From JAOUEA01 sp963734685 (GTDB lineage: Bacteria > Actinomycetota > UBA4738 > HRBIN12), in contig CAVTIC010000007.1 in the NCBI GenBank assembly GCA_963734685.1, positions 496,001 through 560,000 on the forward strand: DNA of 64,000 nt. The letters run 5' to 3'. Numbering within the stretch: the stretch's first letter is position 1; every line of letters starts with the position of its first letter. The notes under the pieces are model-generated. The model was given only the letters and a program-made list of their open reading frames with translations. It searched no databases and was not told where the DNA came from. Positions 52,542 through 60,735 of this stretch are shown one piece after another. Both the position numbers and the translations under genes were made by a program.

Positions 52542-52770
52542 CCGGGCAGGATGGACCGGGATCGAGCGCTTCGCAAGAGCACCCACAGGAAGCACCTCGC
52601 TCAGGATGACCGTATCGCTGTGGTAGCGTGCTCCGATCATGAAGCGGATGTCCTCGATCACCGGTGATGCCTCCGGTGCGCGTGCCCACTTCGGGCCGCG
52701 CCCCGTGCGGTAGCGCACCACCTCCGATCAGGATCACCGCCCCGCATCGCCTCGCAAGGAGCACCGCTTC

Positions 52771-54045
52771 ATGAGCCAGACCCCGAACACCGCCGTTCCG
52801 GAGCCTCGCCACGTTCCGTCGGCGCGCGAGCGCTCCGCCGTGCGCAGGCTTGCGACGGCGCGCCTGATCTCGCTCACCGGGAGCGGTGCGGCGTTCGCGG
52901 CGCTCGCGTACATCATGTTCCAGCTCACGGGGGAGTCCCGCTGGGTCTCCTGGACGCTGCTCCTCACGTTCGGGGCCCAGGGTCTCTTCGCGCCCCTGGG
53001 CAGCGCGCTCGGCGACCGCTTCGATCGCCGGAAGGTGCTCGTGATCGCGGACCTCGCCGCAGCGGTGGGCTTCGTGGCGCTCGCGTTCGCGCAAACCCCG
53101 GTCCAGCTGCTCGTGATGGCGTTCATCACCGCAACCCTCGAGTCGCCGATCTGGTCGGTGTCCGCGGCCGCCGTGCCGAACCTGGTCGGCCCCGAGGACC
53201 TGACGTGGGCGAACGGCATGGTGGCGGTCGGCCGCAACATCGGGAACCTGGTCGGGCCGATCCTCGGAGGCGTGCTCGTCGCCGTGATCGCTCCCGACTC
53301 GACGCCCGATCAGTTGCAGACTGCCGGGTACTGGGTGTTCGGCTTGAACGCCGTCTCGTTCGCGGGCTCGGCGTGGCTGATCGCGACGACTCCGGGTTCG
53401 TTCACGGGTGAACGCGGGGAAGACGATCGGTTCGGTGGCCTGAAGGATGGCGTCGTGTTCTTGCTGCGAGATCGCGTGTTGCGCGCGATCACGCTCGCGT
53501 GGGTCGTGCTGCTGCTTGGCGCCGGCTTCACGCTGGTCGCAGAAGTGGCGCTCGCCGAAGAGCTCGGCGCCGGTGCGATCGGGTATGGACTGTTGAACGC
53601 CGGGTGGGGCGGCGGTGCCGCGCTGGGCTCCTTCCTCGCCCAGCGCTACCTGCGGGAACGCTACGAGGCCCGCGCGCTGATCTGGGGCGTGGCGCTCGTC
53701 GGCCTGTGCCTCGGGCTGATCGGCATCGCGCCGTGGCTGCCGCTCGCCGTCGGCTTGATGGTCGGCGCCGGCACGGGGGAGGGCGTCGGAGGCGTCGCCG
53801 AGCAGGGCATCCTGCAGAGGCGCACGCCCGATCACATCCGTAGCCGGGTGATCGGAGCCTCTGAGTCGGCGATCCTGATCGCGCTCGCGATCTCGTTCGC
53901 GTTCGGCGGGGAGGTCGTCGACTCGATCGGGCCACGCGGCGCGTACTTCGTCGGGGGGCTGAGCTGCCTCGCCGCCGCGCTGGTGCTCGTGCGCCCGCTC
54001 AGCCGTGAGCATCGGGAGTCCGAGGTGGCCGACGTCACGGCCTGA
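52771..54045 (+). CDS. MFS transporter (EntS/multidrug-efflux-like)
   Basis: A 424-residue transporter with twelve hydrophobic segments in the DHA/EntS-like pattern. The A-motif loop is GSALGDRFDRRKVLV between segments 2 and 3. NIGNLVGPILGGVLVAV and ILQRRTPDHIRSRV are typical of this group. AAGGAG stands nine bases before the ATG. Substrate unknown; siderophore or drug export is possible. Confidence 0.85.
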   Translation: MSQTPNTAVPEPRHVPSARERSAVRRLATARLISLTGSGAAFAALAYIMFQLTGESRWVSWTLLLTFGAQGLFAPLGSALGDRFDRRKVLVIADLAAAVGFVALAFAQTPVQLLVMAFITATLESPIWSVSAAAVPNLVGPEDLTWANGMVAVGRNIGNLVGPILGGVLVAVIAPDSTPDQLQTAGYWVFGLNAVSFAGSAWLIATTPGSFTGERGEDDRFGGLKDGVVFLLRDRVLRAITLAWVVLLLGAGFTLVAEVALAEELGAGAIGYGLLNAGWGGGAALGSFLAQRYLRERYEARALIWGVALVGLCLGLIGIAPWLPLAVGLMVGAGTGEGVGGVAEQGILQRRTPDHIRSRVIGASESAILIALAISFAFGGEVVDSIGPRGAYFVGGLSCLAAALVLVRPLSREHRESEVADVTA

Positions 54046-54138
54046 CGTTCGATCGCGGTTCAACCTGAATCATCGCTCAGCGCGCAAAGCGGTGCTCACC
54101 TGCGCTGTCGTGCCGGTATCCGGAGAGGCTAACGGCAT

Positions 54139-54168
54139 TTGATTTGAATAGCCATTCAGGAGTATCGT
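54139..54168 (+). promoter_or_regulatory. Promoter with an embedded operator before the flavoprotein gene
   Basis: TTGATT at 54139-54144 and TATCGT at 54163-54168 are separated by 18 bases, and the first 14 of these are the perfect inverted repeat TGAAT-AGCC-ATTCA (54145-54158). Five-base arms with this spacing are common for TetR-family operators. A repressor here would exclude RNA polymerase. No regulator gene is adjacent. The leader to the ATG at 54221 is about 45 bases and contains GAAGGGG. Confidence 0.6.
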
Positions 54169-54220
54169 GACCGCCCGTGGCGGTCCTTCCCGACCGCGCG
54201 GAAGGGGCTGAGCGGCAACG

Positions 54221-55843
54221 ATGTCTTCCACGAACGGCTACCACGCGATCGTCGTGGGCGGGGGCCATAACGGGCTCGTGGCCGCTGCCTACCTCGCGAA
54301 GGCAGGCGCGCGCACGGTCGTGCTCGAGGCGCGTCACAAGGTCGGCGGGGCCGCCGACACGATGGCGCCGTGGCCCGAGGCGCCCGAGTTCAAGGTCACC
54401 ACGCTCAGCTACGTGATGAGCCTGATGCCCGACACGATCCTGCGCGACCTGCAGCTCGAGCGCCACGGATACCGGGCGACGCGGGTGGGGCCGTACTTCC
54501 TTCCGTTCCCCGACGGTCGCTGCATCGTGCAGTACGACGACGACGCGCGGAAGAACCACGAGTCGTTCGCGCAGTTCTCGAGGCGCGACGCCGACGCGAT
54601 CGAGCGCTGGGACGCATGGATCGGCGGCCTCGCCGAGGTGCTCGGGCCGCTGATGATGGCCACGCCGCCGAAGCTCGGCTCGACGAAGCCTTCCGACCTC
54701 ACGGAACAGCTCCGACTCGCGTGGCGCTTCCGCGGGCTCGACGTGCGCGGGCTCGCCGACGCGACCCAGCTGATGACGATGTCGGTCGTCGACCTGCTCG
54801 ACCGGTTCTTCGAGTCCGATCAGGTGAAGACGGTGATGGCCCTGAACGGCCTGATCGGCACATGGGCAGGCCCGTACGAGCCGGGCACCGGTTACGTGAT
54901 GGCACACCACTCGATCGGCGACGTCGGCGACGGGCATCTCGGCTCATGGGCCGTGCCCGAAGGTGGCATGGGCGCGGTGAGTGATGCGATCGCCTCGAGT
55001 GCGCGCGCGTCGGGCGCCGACATCCGCACCGATGCTCGGGTCGCACGCATCCTCGTCGTCGACGGCGCCGCGACCGGGGTCGTGCTGGACTCCGGCGAGG
55101 AGCTGCGGGCGCCGTTGGTCGTCACCGCGATCCACCCGAAGATCACGTTCCTCGAGCAGATCGACCGCGTGGACCTGCCGGCGGACTTCGTCGACGACAT
55201 CACGAACTGGAAGACGCGCAGCGGCGTCGTGAAGATCAACTGTGCGTTGGACAGGGCCCCGATCTTCACCGCGATGCCCGAGCTCACCGACCTCACGGGA
55301 GGGTTCGAGCTCGCGCACTCCGTCGCGTACCTCGAGAAGGCGTTCGAGCAGGCCCGGGCGGGGGAGCCGGCGACCGCACCGTTCAGCGACGGCGTGATGC
55401 CGACCGTGTACGACCGCACCCTCGCGCCCGAGGACAAGCACGTCGTGTCGCTGTTCACGCAGTGGGTACCGCACGGGTGGAGCGAGGAACCGCACGCCGC
55501 CGAGCTCGAGGCGTACGCCGACCGGGTGATCGCCGGTTACGACGAGCTGGCACCCGGCTTCGCCGACTCCGTGCTGCACCGGCAGGTGATCGGCCCCCAC
55601 GAGATGGAACAAGAGTGGGGGCTGATCGGAGGCAACATCTTCCACGGGGAGCTCAGCGCCGAACAGCTGTTCCACATGCGTCCGGCGCCCGGGTACGCCG
55701 ACTACCGCACCCCGATCCGCGGCTTGTACCAGTGCTCCAGCGCGACGCACGCCGGGGGCGGCGTCTGCGGCATCCCCGCGTACAACATGGTTCGCGAGAT
55801 CAAGAGGGACCGCCGCCGCGGCCCGCTGAGACGGAAGGGTTGA
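54221..55843 (+). CDS. FAD-dependent oxidoreductase (PYROXD2/phytoene-desaturase-like)
   Basis: A 540-residue flavoprotein. The N-terminus has the FAD motif VVGGGHNGLVAAAYLAKAG and RHKVGGAADT; the C-terminus has the second FAD region RTPIRGLYQCSSATHAGGGVCGIPAYNM. The middle, PEGGMGAVSDAIASSA, matches the carotenoid-desaturase/PYROXD2 superfamily. There is no carotenoid cluster nearby. The next gene, nine bases on, encodes a DmdA/GcvT-like protein, so an amine or methylated substrate is more likely; this is inference. Confidence 0.85.
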   Translation: MSSTNGYHAIVVGGGHNGLVAAAYLAKAGARTVVLEARHKVGGAADTMAPWPEAPEFKVTTLSYVMSLMPDTILRDLQLERHGYRATRVGPYFLPFPDGRCIVQYDDDARKNHESFAQFSRRDADAIERWDAWIGGLAEVLGPLMMATPPKLGSTKPSDLTEQLRLAWRFRGLDVRGLADATQLMTMSVVDLLDRFFESDQVKTVMALNGLIGTWAGPYEPGTGYVMAHHSIGDVGDGHLGSWAVPEGGMGAVSDAIASSARASGADIRTDARVARILVVDGAATGVVLDSGEELRAPLVVTAIHPKITFLEQIDRVDLPADFVDDITNWKTRSGVVKINCALDRAPIFTAMPELTDLTGGFELAHSVAYLEKAFEQARAGEPATAPFSDGVMPTVYDRTLAPEDKHVVSLFTQWVPHGWSEEPHAAELEAYADRVIAGYDELAPGFADSVLHRQVIGPHEMEQEWGLIGGNIFHGELSAEQLFHMRPAPGYADYRTPIRGLYQCSSATHAGGGVCGIPAYNMVREIKRDRRRGPLRRKG

Positions 55844-55852
55844 GGGCGCCCG

Positions 55853-57010
55853 ATGGCCGAGCAGAACTCGTCGTTCCCGTTCTACTTCGCGAGCTGGTAC
55901 AAGAAGTCTCCGTACTTCCAGCGCACGGTGGAAGCCGGATGCACCAGCTGGGACCTCTACAACCACATGCTGATCCCGACGCTCTACGACGACGACGTCG
56001 AGGAGTACTGGCATCTGGTGGAGAGGGTGACGCTCTGGGACGTGGCGGTGGAGCGTCAGGTCGAGATCATCGGGCCGGACGCCGCGCGGTTCACCCAGCT
56101 GCTCACGCCTCGCGACCTTTCCGAGACCCAGCCCGAGCAGTGCAAGTACGTGCTGATCTGCGCGCCGGACGGCGGCATCGCGAACGACCCGATCCTGCTG
56201 AAGCTCGCCGACGACCACTTCTGGCTCTCGCTCGCCGACTCCGACGCGCTGCTCTACGCGCTCGGCGTGCAGGCGTTCGCCGGGCTCGACGTCGAGATCC
56301 GCGAGCCAGATGTCTCGCCGCTGCAGATCCAGGGGCCATTGTCGAAGCCGCTGATCCGCAAGCTCTTCGGCGACGACGTCGCCGACCAACGGTACTACTG
56401 GCACAAGCAGACCGAGCTGAACGGCATCCCGGTCGTGGTCTCGCGCACGGGTTGGAGCGCAGAGCTCGGCTTCGAGGTGTACCTGCGCGATTCGAGTCTC
56501 GCGATCGACCTCTGGGACGCGATCATGGCCGCAGGCGAAGAGTTCGGGCTGCGTGCGATCGCCCCGAGCGACCAGCGCCGAATGGAAGCCGGCATCTTCA
56601 ACTACGGCAACGACATGGACATCACGAACAACCCGTTCGAGATCACGGGCCTCGAGCGCTTGGTCGAGCTCGACAACGACAACGAGTTCGTCTCGCGGAA
56701 GGCGCTGGAGCGGATCGAGGCCGAGGGAGTCCAGCAGAAGCTCGTCGGCGTGACGATCGACGGCGAGCCGCTCGGCATGTGGCTCGAGGACTTCTGGCCC
56801 GTCGTCGACGACGACGGGCAGGTCGGTCGCCTCGTGAGCGCCTCCTACTCCCCGAGGCTGGAGTTCAATATGGGCTTCGCGTGGGTGCCGATCGCGAAGG
56901 CCGCGGAAGGCACGCCGATCGAGATCATGTCGCCCGACGGCCAGATGACGGCCACGGTGACGCCGCTGCCGTTCCTCGACCCGAAGAAGGAGATCCCCGC
57001 GAAGAGCTGA
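55853..57010 (+). CDS. DmdA/GcvT-like aminomethyltransferase-family protein
   Basis: A 385-residue folate-binding protein of the GcvT superfamily. Segments ERQVEIIGPDAARFTQLLTPRDL, YVLICAPDGGIANDPILLKL, VSPLQIQGP and GWSAELGFEVYL resemble dimethylsulfoniopropionate demethylase (DmdA) more than glycine-cleavage T protein. DmdA moves a methyl group to tetrahydrofolate. Other relatives demethylate glycine betaine or dimethylglycine, so the substrate is open. The gene lies between a flavoprotein and a kinase. Length matches DmdA. Confidence 0.82.
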   Translation: MAEQNSSFPFYFASWYKKSPYFQRTVEAGCTSWDLYNHMLIPTLYDDDVEEYWHLVERVTLWDVAVERQVEIIGPDAARFTQLLTPRDLSETQPEQCKYVLICAPDGGIANDPILLKLADDHFWLSLADSDALLYALGVQAFAGLDVEIREPDVSPLQIQGPLSKPLIRKLFGDDVADQRYYWHKQTELNGIPVVVSRTGWSAELGFEVYLRDSSLAIDLWDAIMAAGEEFGLRAIAPSDQRRMEAGIFNYGNDMDITNNPFEITGLERLVELDNDNEFVSRKALERIEAEGVQQKLVGVTIDGEPLGMWLEDFWPVVDDDGQVGRLVSASYSPRLEFNMGFAWVPIAKAAEGTPIEIMSPDGQMTATVTPLPFLDPKKEIPAKS

Positions 57011-57027
57011 GCCGTACCCTCTTCCGC

Positions 57028-57885
57028 GTGACCTACGAGCACTTGGAGATCTGGCGCGGGGATCCGCTGGGCGGCCCATGGCTCGACGAGCTCCCCGCGA
57101 TCGTCGACGTCTGCGCGGAGCGGTGGTCGCTGACGCTCGGGAAGCCGTGGGCGAACAGCGTCGCCTCGCTCACGATGCCTGGGGAGCGCGATGGTCAGGC
57201 GGTCGTGCTCAAGGTAGGCATCCCCGATCGCGAGGGGGAGTTCGAGGCGGAGGCGCTCCGCAGGCTGGGCGGGGAGGCCGCCGTGCGCCTGCTCGACGAA
57301 GACCCGGCGTGCCGGGCGATGCTGCTCGAGCGCTGCCTGCCGGGGACGCCCCTCGCACGGGAGGAGCCCGAGGCCGCGCTCGACGTGCTGATCGAGCTGC
57401 TGCCGCGTCTGTGGATCCCGGCCGGGGACCCGTTCCGCCCGCTCGCCGATGAGGCGGCCGACCTCGTCGTCGAGATGCACGAGCACTGGGAACGGACGGG
57501 ACGCTCGGTGGACGAGCGGCTGATCGAGGCCGCCACCGAGGCGTTCGACATGCTCGTGGCGACGCAGGGCGAGCAGGTGCTCGTCGATCAGGATCTGCAC
57601 GCTGACAACGTGCTCGCGGCCGAGCGGGAACCCTGGCTCCTGATCGACCCGAAGCCGCTGGCCGGCGAGCGCGAGTTCGGGGTCGCCTCGGTCGTGCGCG
57701 GCCACGAGCTCGGCCACAGCAAGCAGGCCGTGGTGCGTCGCCTCGATCGGGTCACCGCCGAACTGGGACTCGACCGTGAGCGGGCACGGCTGTGGACGGT
57801 GGCGCACACCGTCGCTTGGGGGTTCGACGAGGAACCGCTCGTCGGTCACATCGAGGCGGCCACATGGCTGCTCGACGCGGCATGA
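57028..57885 (+). CDS. Aminoglycoside phosphotransferase/hydroxyurea-kinase-like protein
   Basis: A 285-residue small-molecule kinase resembling the streptomycin 6-kinase (APH_6_hur) group. The lysine that binds ATP may be in AVVLKVGIPD. The catalytic loop is DQDLHADNVLAA, and the metal-binding segment is LLIDPKPLAGE. Such genes are common in actinobacteria and many do not give resistance, so the substrate is unknown. The GTG start is 17 bases after the preceding stop. Confidence 0.8.
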   Translation: MTYEHLEIWRGDPLGGPWLDELPAIVDVCAERWSLTLGKPWANSVASLTMPGERDGQAVVLKVGIPDREGEFEAEALRRLGGEAAVRLLDEDPACRAMLLERCLPGTPLAREEPEAALDVLIELLPRLWIPAGDPFRPLADEAADLVVEMHEHWERTGRSVDERLIEAATEAFDMLVATQGEQVLVDQDLHADNVLAAEREPWLLIDPKPLAGEREFGVASVVRGHELGHSKQAVVRRLDRVTAELGLDRERARLWTVAHTVAWGFDEEPLVGHIEAATWLLDAA

Positions 57886-57892
57886 TGGAGTC

Positions 57893-58435
57893 GTGGAACC
57901 CCTGACCGGCCATCTGCTGATCTCGAACTCGAACCTGTTCGACCCGAACTTCCGTCGCACGGTGGTGTTGATCGGCCACCACGACGACGACGGGGCGGTC
58001 GGGGTCGTGCTGAATCAGCCGCTGGGAGTGCCGGTCCGTGAGGCGGTGCCGCCGCTCGGCGACCTCGTCGAGCCCGAAGAGCAACTCTTCGACGGCGGCC
58101 CCGTCGAGCCCGCTTCGGTCGTGGTGCTCGCCGACTTCCTCGATCCCTCGAGGGCCGAGCTGTTGGCGATGGGCTCGATCGGGTTCCTGCCGCAGGATGC
58201 GGGCGACGACATCGCCGCGGCGATCCGTCGGGCGCGCGTCTACGCCGGCTACGCCGGATGGGGTCCAGGCCAGCTCGAGGCCGAGCTTGGGGAAGAGAGC
58301 TGGGTGACCGCGCCCGCCCTGCCCGACGACGTCTTCCACGAGGATCCGGCGCGTCTGTGGGAGGACGTGCTCCGACGACTCGGGCGCGGCTACGACATGC
58401 TGCGACTCATGCCGCGCGATCCGTCCATGAACTGA
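57893..58435 (+). CDS. UPF0301 (YqgE/AlgH) family protein
   Basis: A 180-residue cytoplasmic protein of the UPF0301 family, whose function is unresolved. The family core is visible: GHLLISNSNLFDPNFRRTVVLIGHHDDDGAVGVVLNQP (segments of this N-terminal strand-loop region), FDGGPVEP and ARVYAGYAGWGPGQLEAEL. Start GTG at 57893, seven bases after the kinase gene. Confidence 0.9.
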   Translation: MEPLTGHLLISNSNLFDPNFRRTVVLIGHHDDDGAVGVVLNQPLGVPVREAVPPLGDLVEPEEQLFDGGPVEPASVVVLADFLDPSRAELLAMGSIGFLPQDAGDDIAAAIRRARVYAGYAGWGPGQLEAELGEESWVTAPALPDDVFHEDPARLWEDVLRRLGRGYDMLRLMPRDPSMN

Positions 58436-58462
58436 CGACGGCCGCTTGCCGCGGTGCCGTCG
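58436..58462 (+). terminator. Hairpin between UPF0301 and oxygenase genes
   Basis: CGACGGC at 58436-58442 pairs with GCCGTCG at 58456-58462; the loop can form a further short CGC/GCG stem. It begins immediately after the UPF0301 stop codon. There is no T-run. Confidence 0.42.
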
Positions 58463-58480
58463 GCGCGGGATGCTGGGGCC

Positions 58481-59437
58481 GTGAGCACGGCGCCGATCGA
58501 CCGGGATGCGTTGCAGCGATGTGCGAGTCCGTTCGGGCTCTCGCACGGCCTCCCCGGCGATGCGTACACCTCGCCCGACGTGCTCGCGTGGGAGCGAGAG
58601 AGGTTCTTCGACCGCTCGTGGGTGTGCCTCGGACGCGCCGGCACGCACCGGCGGGCGGCCGGGCAGATCGACCGGGGGGGATGGGTCTTCGTCCGCAGGG
58701 ACGCTGACGGCATCGGCGCCGAGGAGCAGTTCGGGAACCTGTGGGAGCATCTCGCGCCGTGGGAGCCCGAGCGTCTCGTGGTCGGAGCGAGGCACTCGTA
58801 CGAGGTCGCGGCGAACTGGAAGCTGATCCACGAGAACTACCAGGAGTGCTACCACTGTTCCGAGATCCACCCGGAGCTCTGCCAGCTGACGCCACCCGAC
58901 AGCGGCTACTCGATCGACATCCGTGGTCTCTACGTGGCGGGCCCGATGGACCTCTACGACGGGGTCGAGACGATGTCGCTCGACGGGAAGTCGGGCGGTG
59001 TGCCGATCCGGGGCCTGCGGGACCACCAGCTGCGCGAGGTCGGGTACTTCGGCGTCTTCCCGAACCTGCTGATCAGTCCCCACCCCGACTACGTCCTCAC
59101 TCACCGGGTGGAGCCGCTCGCGCCCGACCGGAGCTTCGTGGAGTGCGAGTGGCTGTTCCCGCCCGAGGCGCTGGAGCTCGACGGCTTCGACCCCGCCTAC
59201 GCCGTGGACTTCTGGGACGTGACGAACCGCGAGGACTGGGCCGCGTGCGAGTCACTGCAGCGGGCGGTCGCCTCCCGCGGCCATCGGCCGGGGCCGATGT
59301 CGACCGTCTGGGAGGGCGGCGTCTACATGCAGGTGCGCATGATCGCCGACGGATATCTACGGGGCGAGGTGCCCGAACGTCCGGAGCAGCCCGAGTCCAC
59401 GTCGTACCCGCGCCGGGAGCTGCTCTCCGGAGCATGA
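58481..59437 (+). CDS. Ring-hydroxylating-oxygenase alpha subunit lacking the Rieske domain
   Basis: A 318-residue protein matching the start and the catalytic half of Rieske oxygenases (choline/glycine-betaine monooxygenase type). RERFFDRSWVCLGRAG (residues 40-54) is the normal segment before the Rieske domain. Residues about 62-68 (GQIDRGGW) jump directly to WVFVRRDADG, which normally follows it, so the roughly 100 residues bearing the Cys/His cluster ligands are missing in frame. The mononuclear iron site is kept: His125 and His130 in ECYHCSEIHPELC and Asp252 in NREDW. It could take electrons from a separate ferredoxin, be inactive, or reflect an assembly deletion. Confidence 0.85.
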   Translation: MSTAPIDRDALQRCASPFGLSHGLPGDAYTSPDVLAWERERFFDRSWVCLGRAGTHRRAAGQIDRGGWVFVRRDADGIGAEEQFGNLWEHLAPWEPERLVVGARHSYEVAANWKLIHENYQECYHCSEIHPELCQLTPPDSGYSIDIRGLYVAGPMDLYDGVETMSLDGKSGGVPIRGLRDHQLREVGYFGVFPNLLISPHPDYVLTHRVEPLAPDRSFVECEWLFPPEALELDGFDPAYAVDFWDVTNREDWAACESLQRAVASRGHRPGPMSTVWEGGVYMQVRMIADGYLRGEVPERPEQPESTSYPRRELLSGA

Positions 59438-60210
59438 ATGGCTCGGTCTCCTTCGATCGCGCCGCCAAGTACTACGACGCCACGCGCGGCCTGTCGCCAG
59501 AGGGCGTCGGTCGCACGACGGACGCCCTCGTGCAGGCGTTCGACGGCGTCGGTCCCCTCCTCGAGGTCGGTGTCGGCACGGGCCAGGTCGCCGTGCCTCT
59601 GCACGCGGCCGGCGTCGAGGTGATCGGCATCGACCTGTCGCGGCCGATGCTCGACATGCTGGTCGCCAAGGGCGATCGACGCCGAGTTCCCGTGGTCGAG
59701 GGCGACGCCACGATCATGCCCTTCCGCGACGATGCGTTCGCCGGCGCGTACCTGCGATGGGTGCTGCACCTGATCCCGGACTGGGCCGGTGCCGTGCGGG
59801 AGATCGTTCGCGTCGTCGAACGGGGCGGCCGGTTCGTCGCCGCCCTCGGTTCCTGCGGCGGCATCGGATCGGAGATCAAGGCGCGGTTCGCGGAGATCAC
59901 CGGGATCTCGACGGAACCGGTCGGCCTCACGTGGGACGGGTGGCAGGAGCTCGACGACCTGATCGCGTCGTGCGGCGGCGCGAAGCTCGCCGACGTCACC
60001 TTCGAGGCCGTCGACCGGGACGACCTCGAGACCTTCGTGCGCGGTATCGAGGGGAACCGGTACTCGTGGACGTGGGCCGTCGGCGACGAGGCGCTGAGGG
60101 CGAGAGCCGCGGCCGAGTGTCGTTCGTGGACCGAGGCGCGGTGGGGGCCACTCGACCGTGTGACCCGAGAGGTCTCTCGCTTCCGCTTCGCCTCGTACCG
60201 CCTCGGCTGA
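59434..60210 (+). CDS. SAM-dependent methyltransferase (class I)
   Basis: A 258-residue class I methyltransferase of the UbiE/Methyltransf_11 type. The SAM loop is LLEVGVGTGQVAVPL, followed by VIGIDLSRPMLDML and VEGDATIMPF, with YLRWVLHLIPDW after. The C-terminal part is specific and unassigned. The ATG overlaps the oxygenase stop (ATGA), so the two may act on the same substrate. Confidence 0.85.
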   Translation: MNGSVSFDRAAKYYDATRGLSPEGVGRTTDALVQAFDGVGPLLEVGVGTGQVAVPLHAAGVEVIGIDLSRPMLDMLVAKGDRRRVPVVEGDATIMPFRDDAFAGAYLRWVLHLIPDWAGAVREIVRVVERGGRFVAALGSCGGIGSEIKARFAEITGISTEPVGLTWDGWQELDDLIASCGGAKLADVTFEAVDRDDLETFVRGIEGNRYSWTWAVGDEALRARAAAECRSWTEARWGPLDRVTREVSRFRFASYRLG

Positions 60211-60219
60211 GGGCGCCGG

Positions 60220-60600
60220 TCACCGCTCGATGTAGTCGTCGGGGTGGTCGACGACGCCCGGCGCCTCGTCGACCACGTGCATCGCGGACAGCTCCGAGGC
60301 GAGGGGGCCTTCGGTCTCGTCGACGTCGGCCACGAGATCCTTCTCCCGATCGATGCCGTCATCGCCGTCTCCGGAGACGAGGTCGATGCTCGTGTCGGCC
60401 CGCTCGCGCTGGGGCTGCTCGCGACGATTCCTGTCGTCGATCGTGTCGCCCTCGAGCTGCTCCGCCAGCGTGGTGTGCTCCTCGGCGCCCTCGTAGCCGT
60501 CCATGCCGCTGATGAGGTCCTCGATCGCCTCACCGGCGTCGGCGTCGACGTCGGTCGGGGACGGGCCCTCGCTCTGCGACAGCTGACGCTCGCCGTTCAT
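60220..60600 (-). CDS. DUF5709-like acidic protein
   Basis: A 126-residue, strongly acidic, probably unstructured protein. The segments HTTLAEQLEGDTIDDRNRRE and EKDLVADVDETEGPLASEL followed by MHVVDE match the actinobacterial DUF5709 family. No catalytic residues are evident. It converges on the methyltransferase gene and is divergent from ilvE. Confidence 0.7.
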   Translation of the reverse strand: MNGERQLSQSEGPSPTDVDADAGEAIEDLISGMDGYEGAEEHTTLAEQLEGDTIDDRNRREQPQRERADTSIDLVSGDGDDGIDREKDLVADVDETEGPLASELSAMHVVDEAPGVVDHPDDYIER

Positions 60601-60674
60601 GACGCCACCTTACCCGTCCTTCCCGCGACCGAACGTGCGGAGGGCCCGACCTCGCCGGGGAACGCCGGCGCCGG

Positions 60675-60680
60675 TATCCT
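60675..60680 (+). promoter_or_regulatory. -10 box and leader of ilvE
   Basis: TATCCT lies 55 bases before the GTG at 60736. A small hairpin (GGTGG-CTA-CCACC, 60682-60694) follows at once, near the predicted transcription start. The leader then contains GAGGAGG eight to ten bases before the GTG. The leader is too short for a T-box. Confidence 0.5.
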
Positions 60681-60735
60681 TGGTGGCTACCACCGGCGCG
60701 AACCCGCGTGCCCGGTGACGCGAGGAGGTCCGACG

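Noticed and set aside
57028..57885. Acquired aminoglycoside-resistance gene
   Set aside because: It has the general kinase motifs only, is embedded among chromosomal genes with the same codon use, and such homologs are often not resistance enzymes.
60675..60735. T-box leader before ilvE
   Set aside because: A GGTGG hairpin is present, but the leader is only about 50 bases and has no specifier stem or full T-box sequence.
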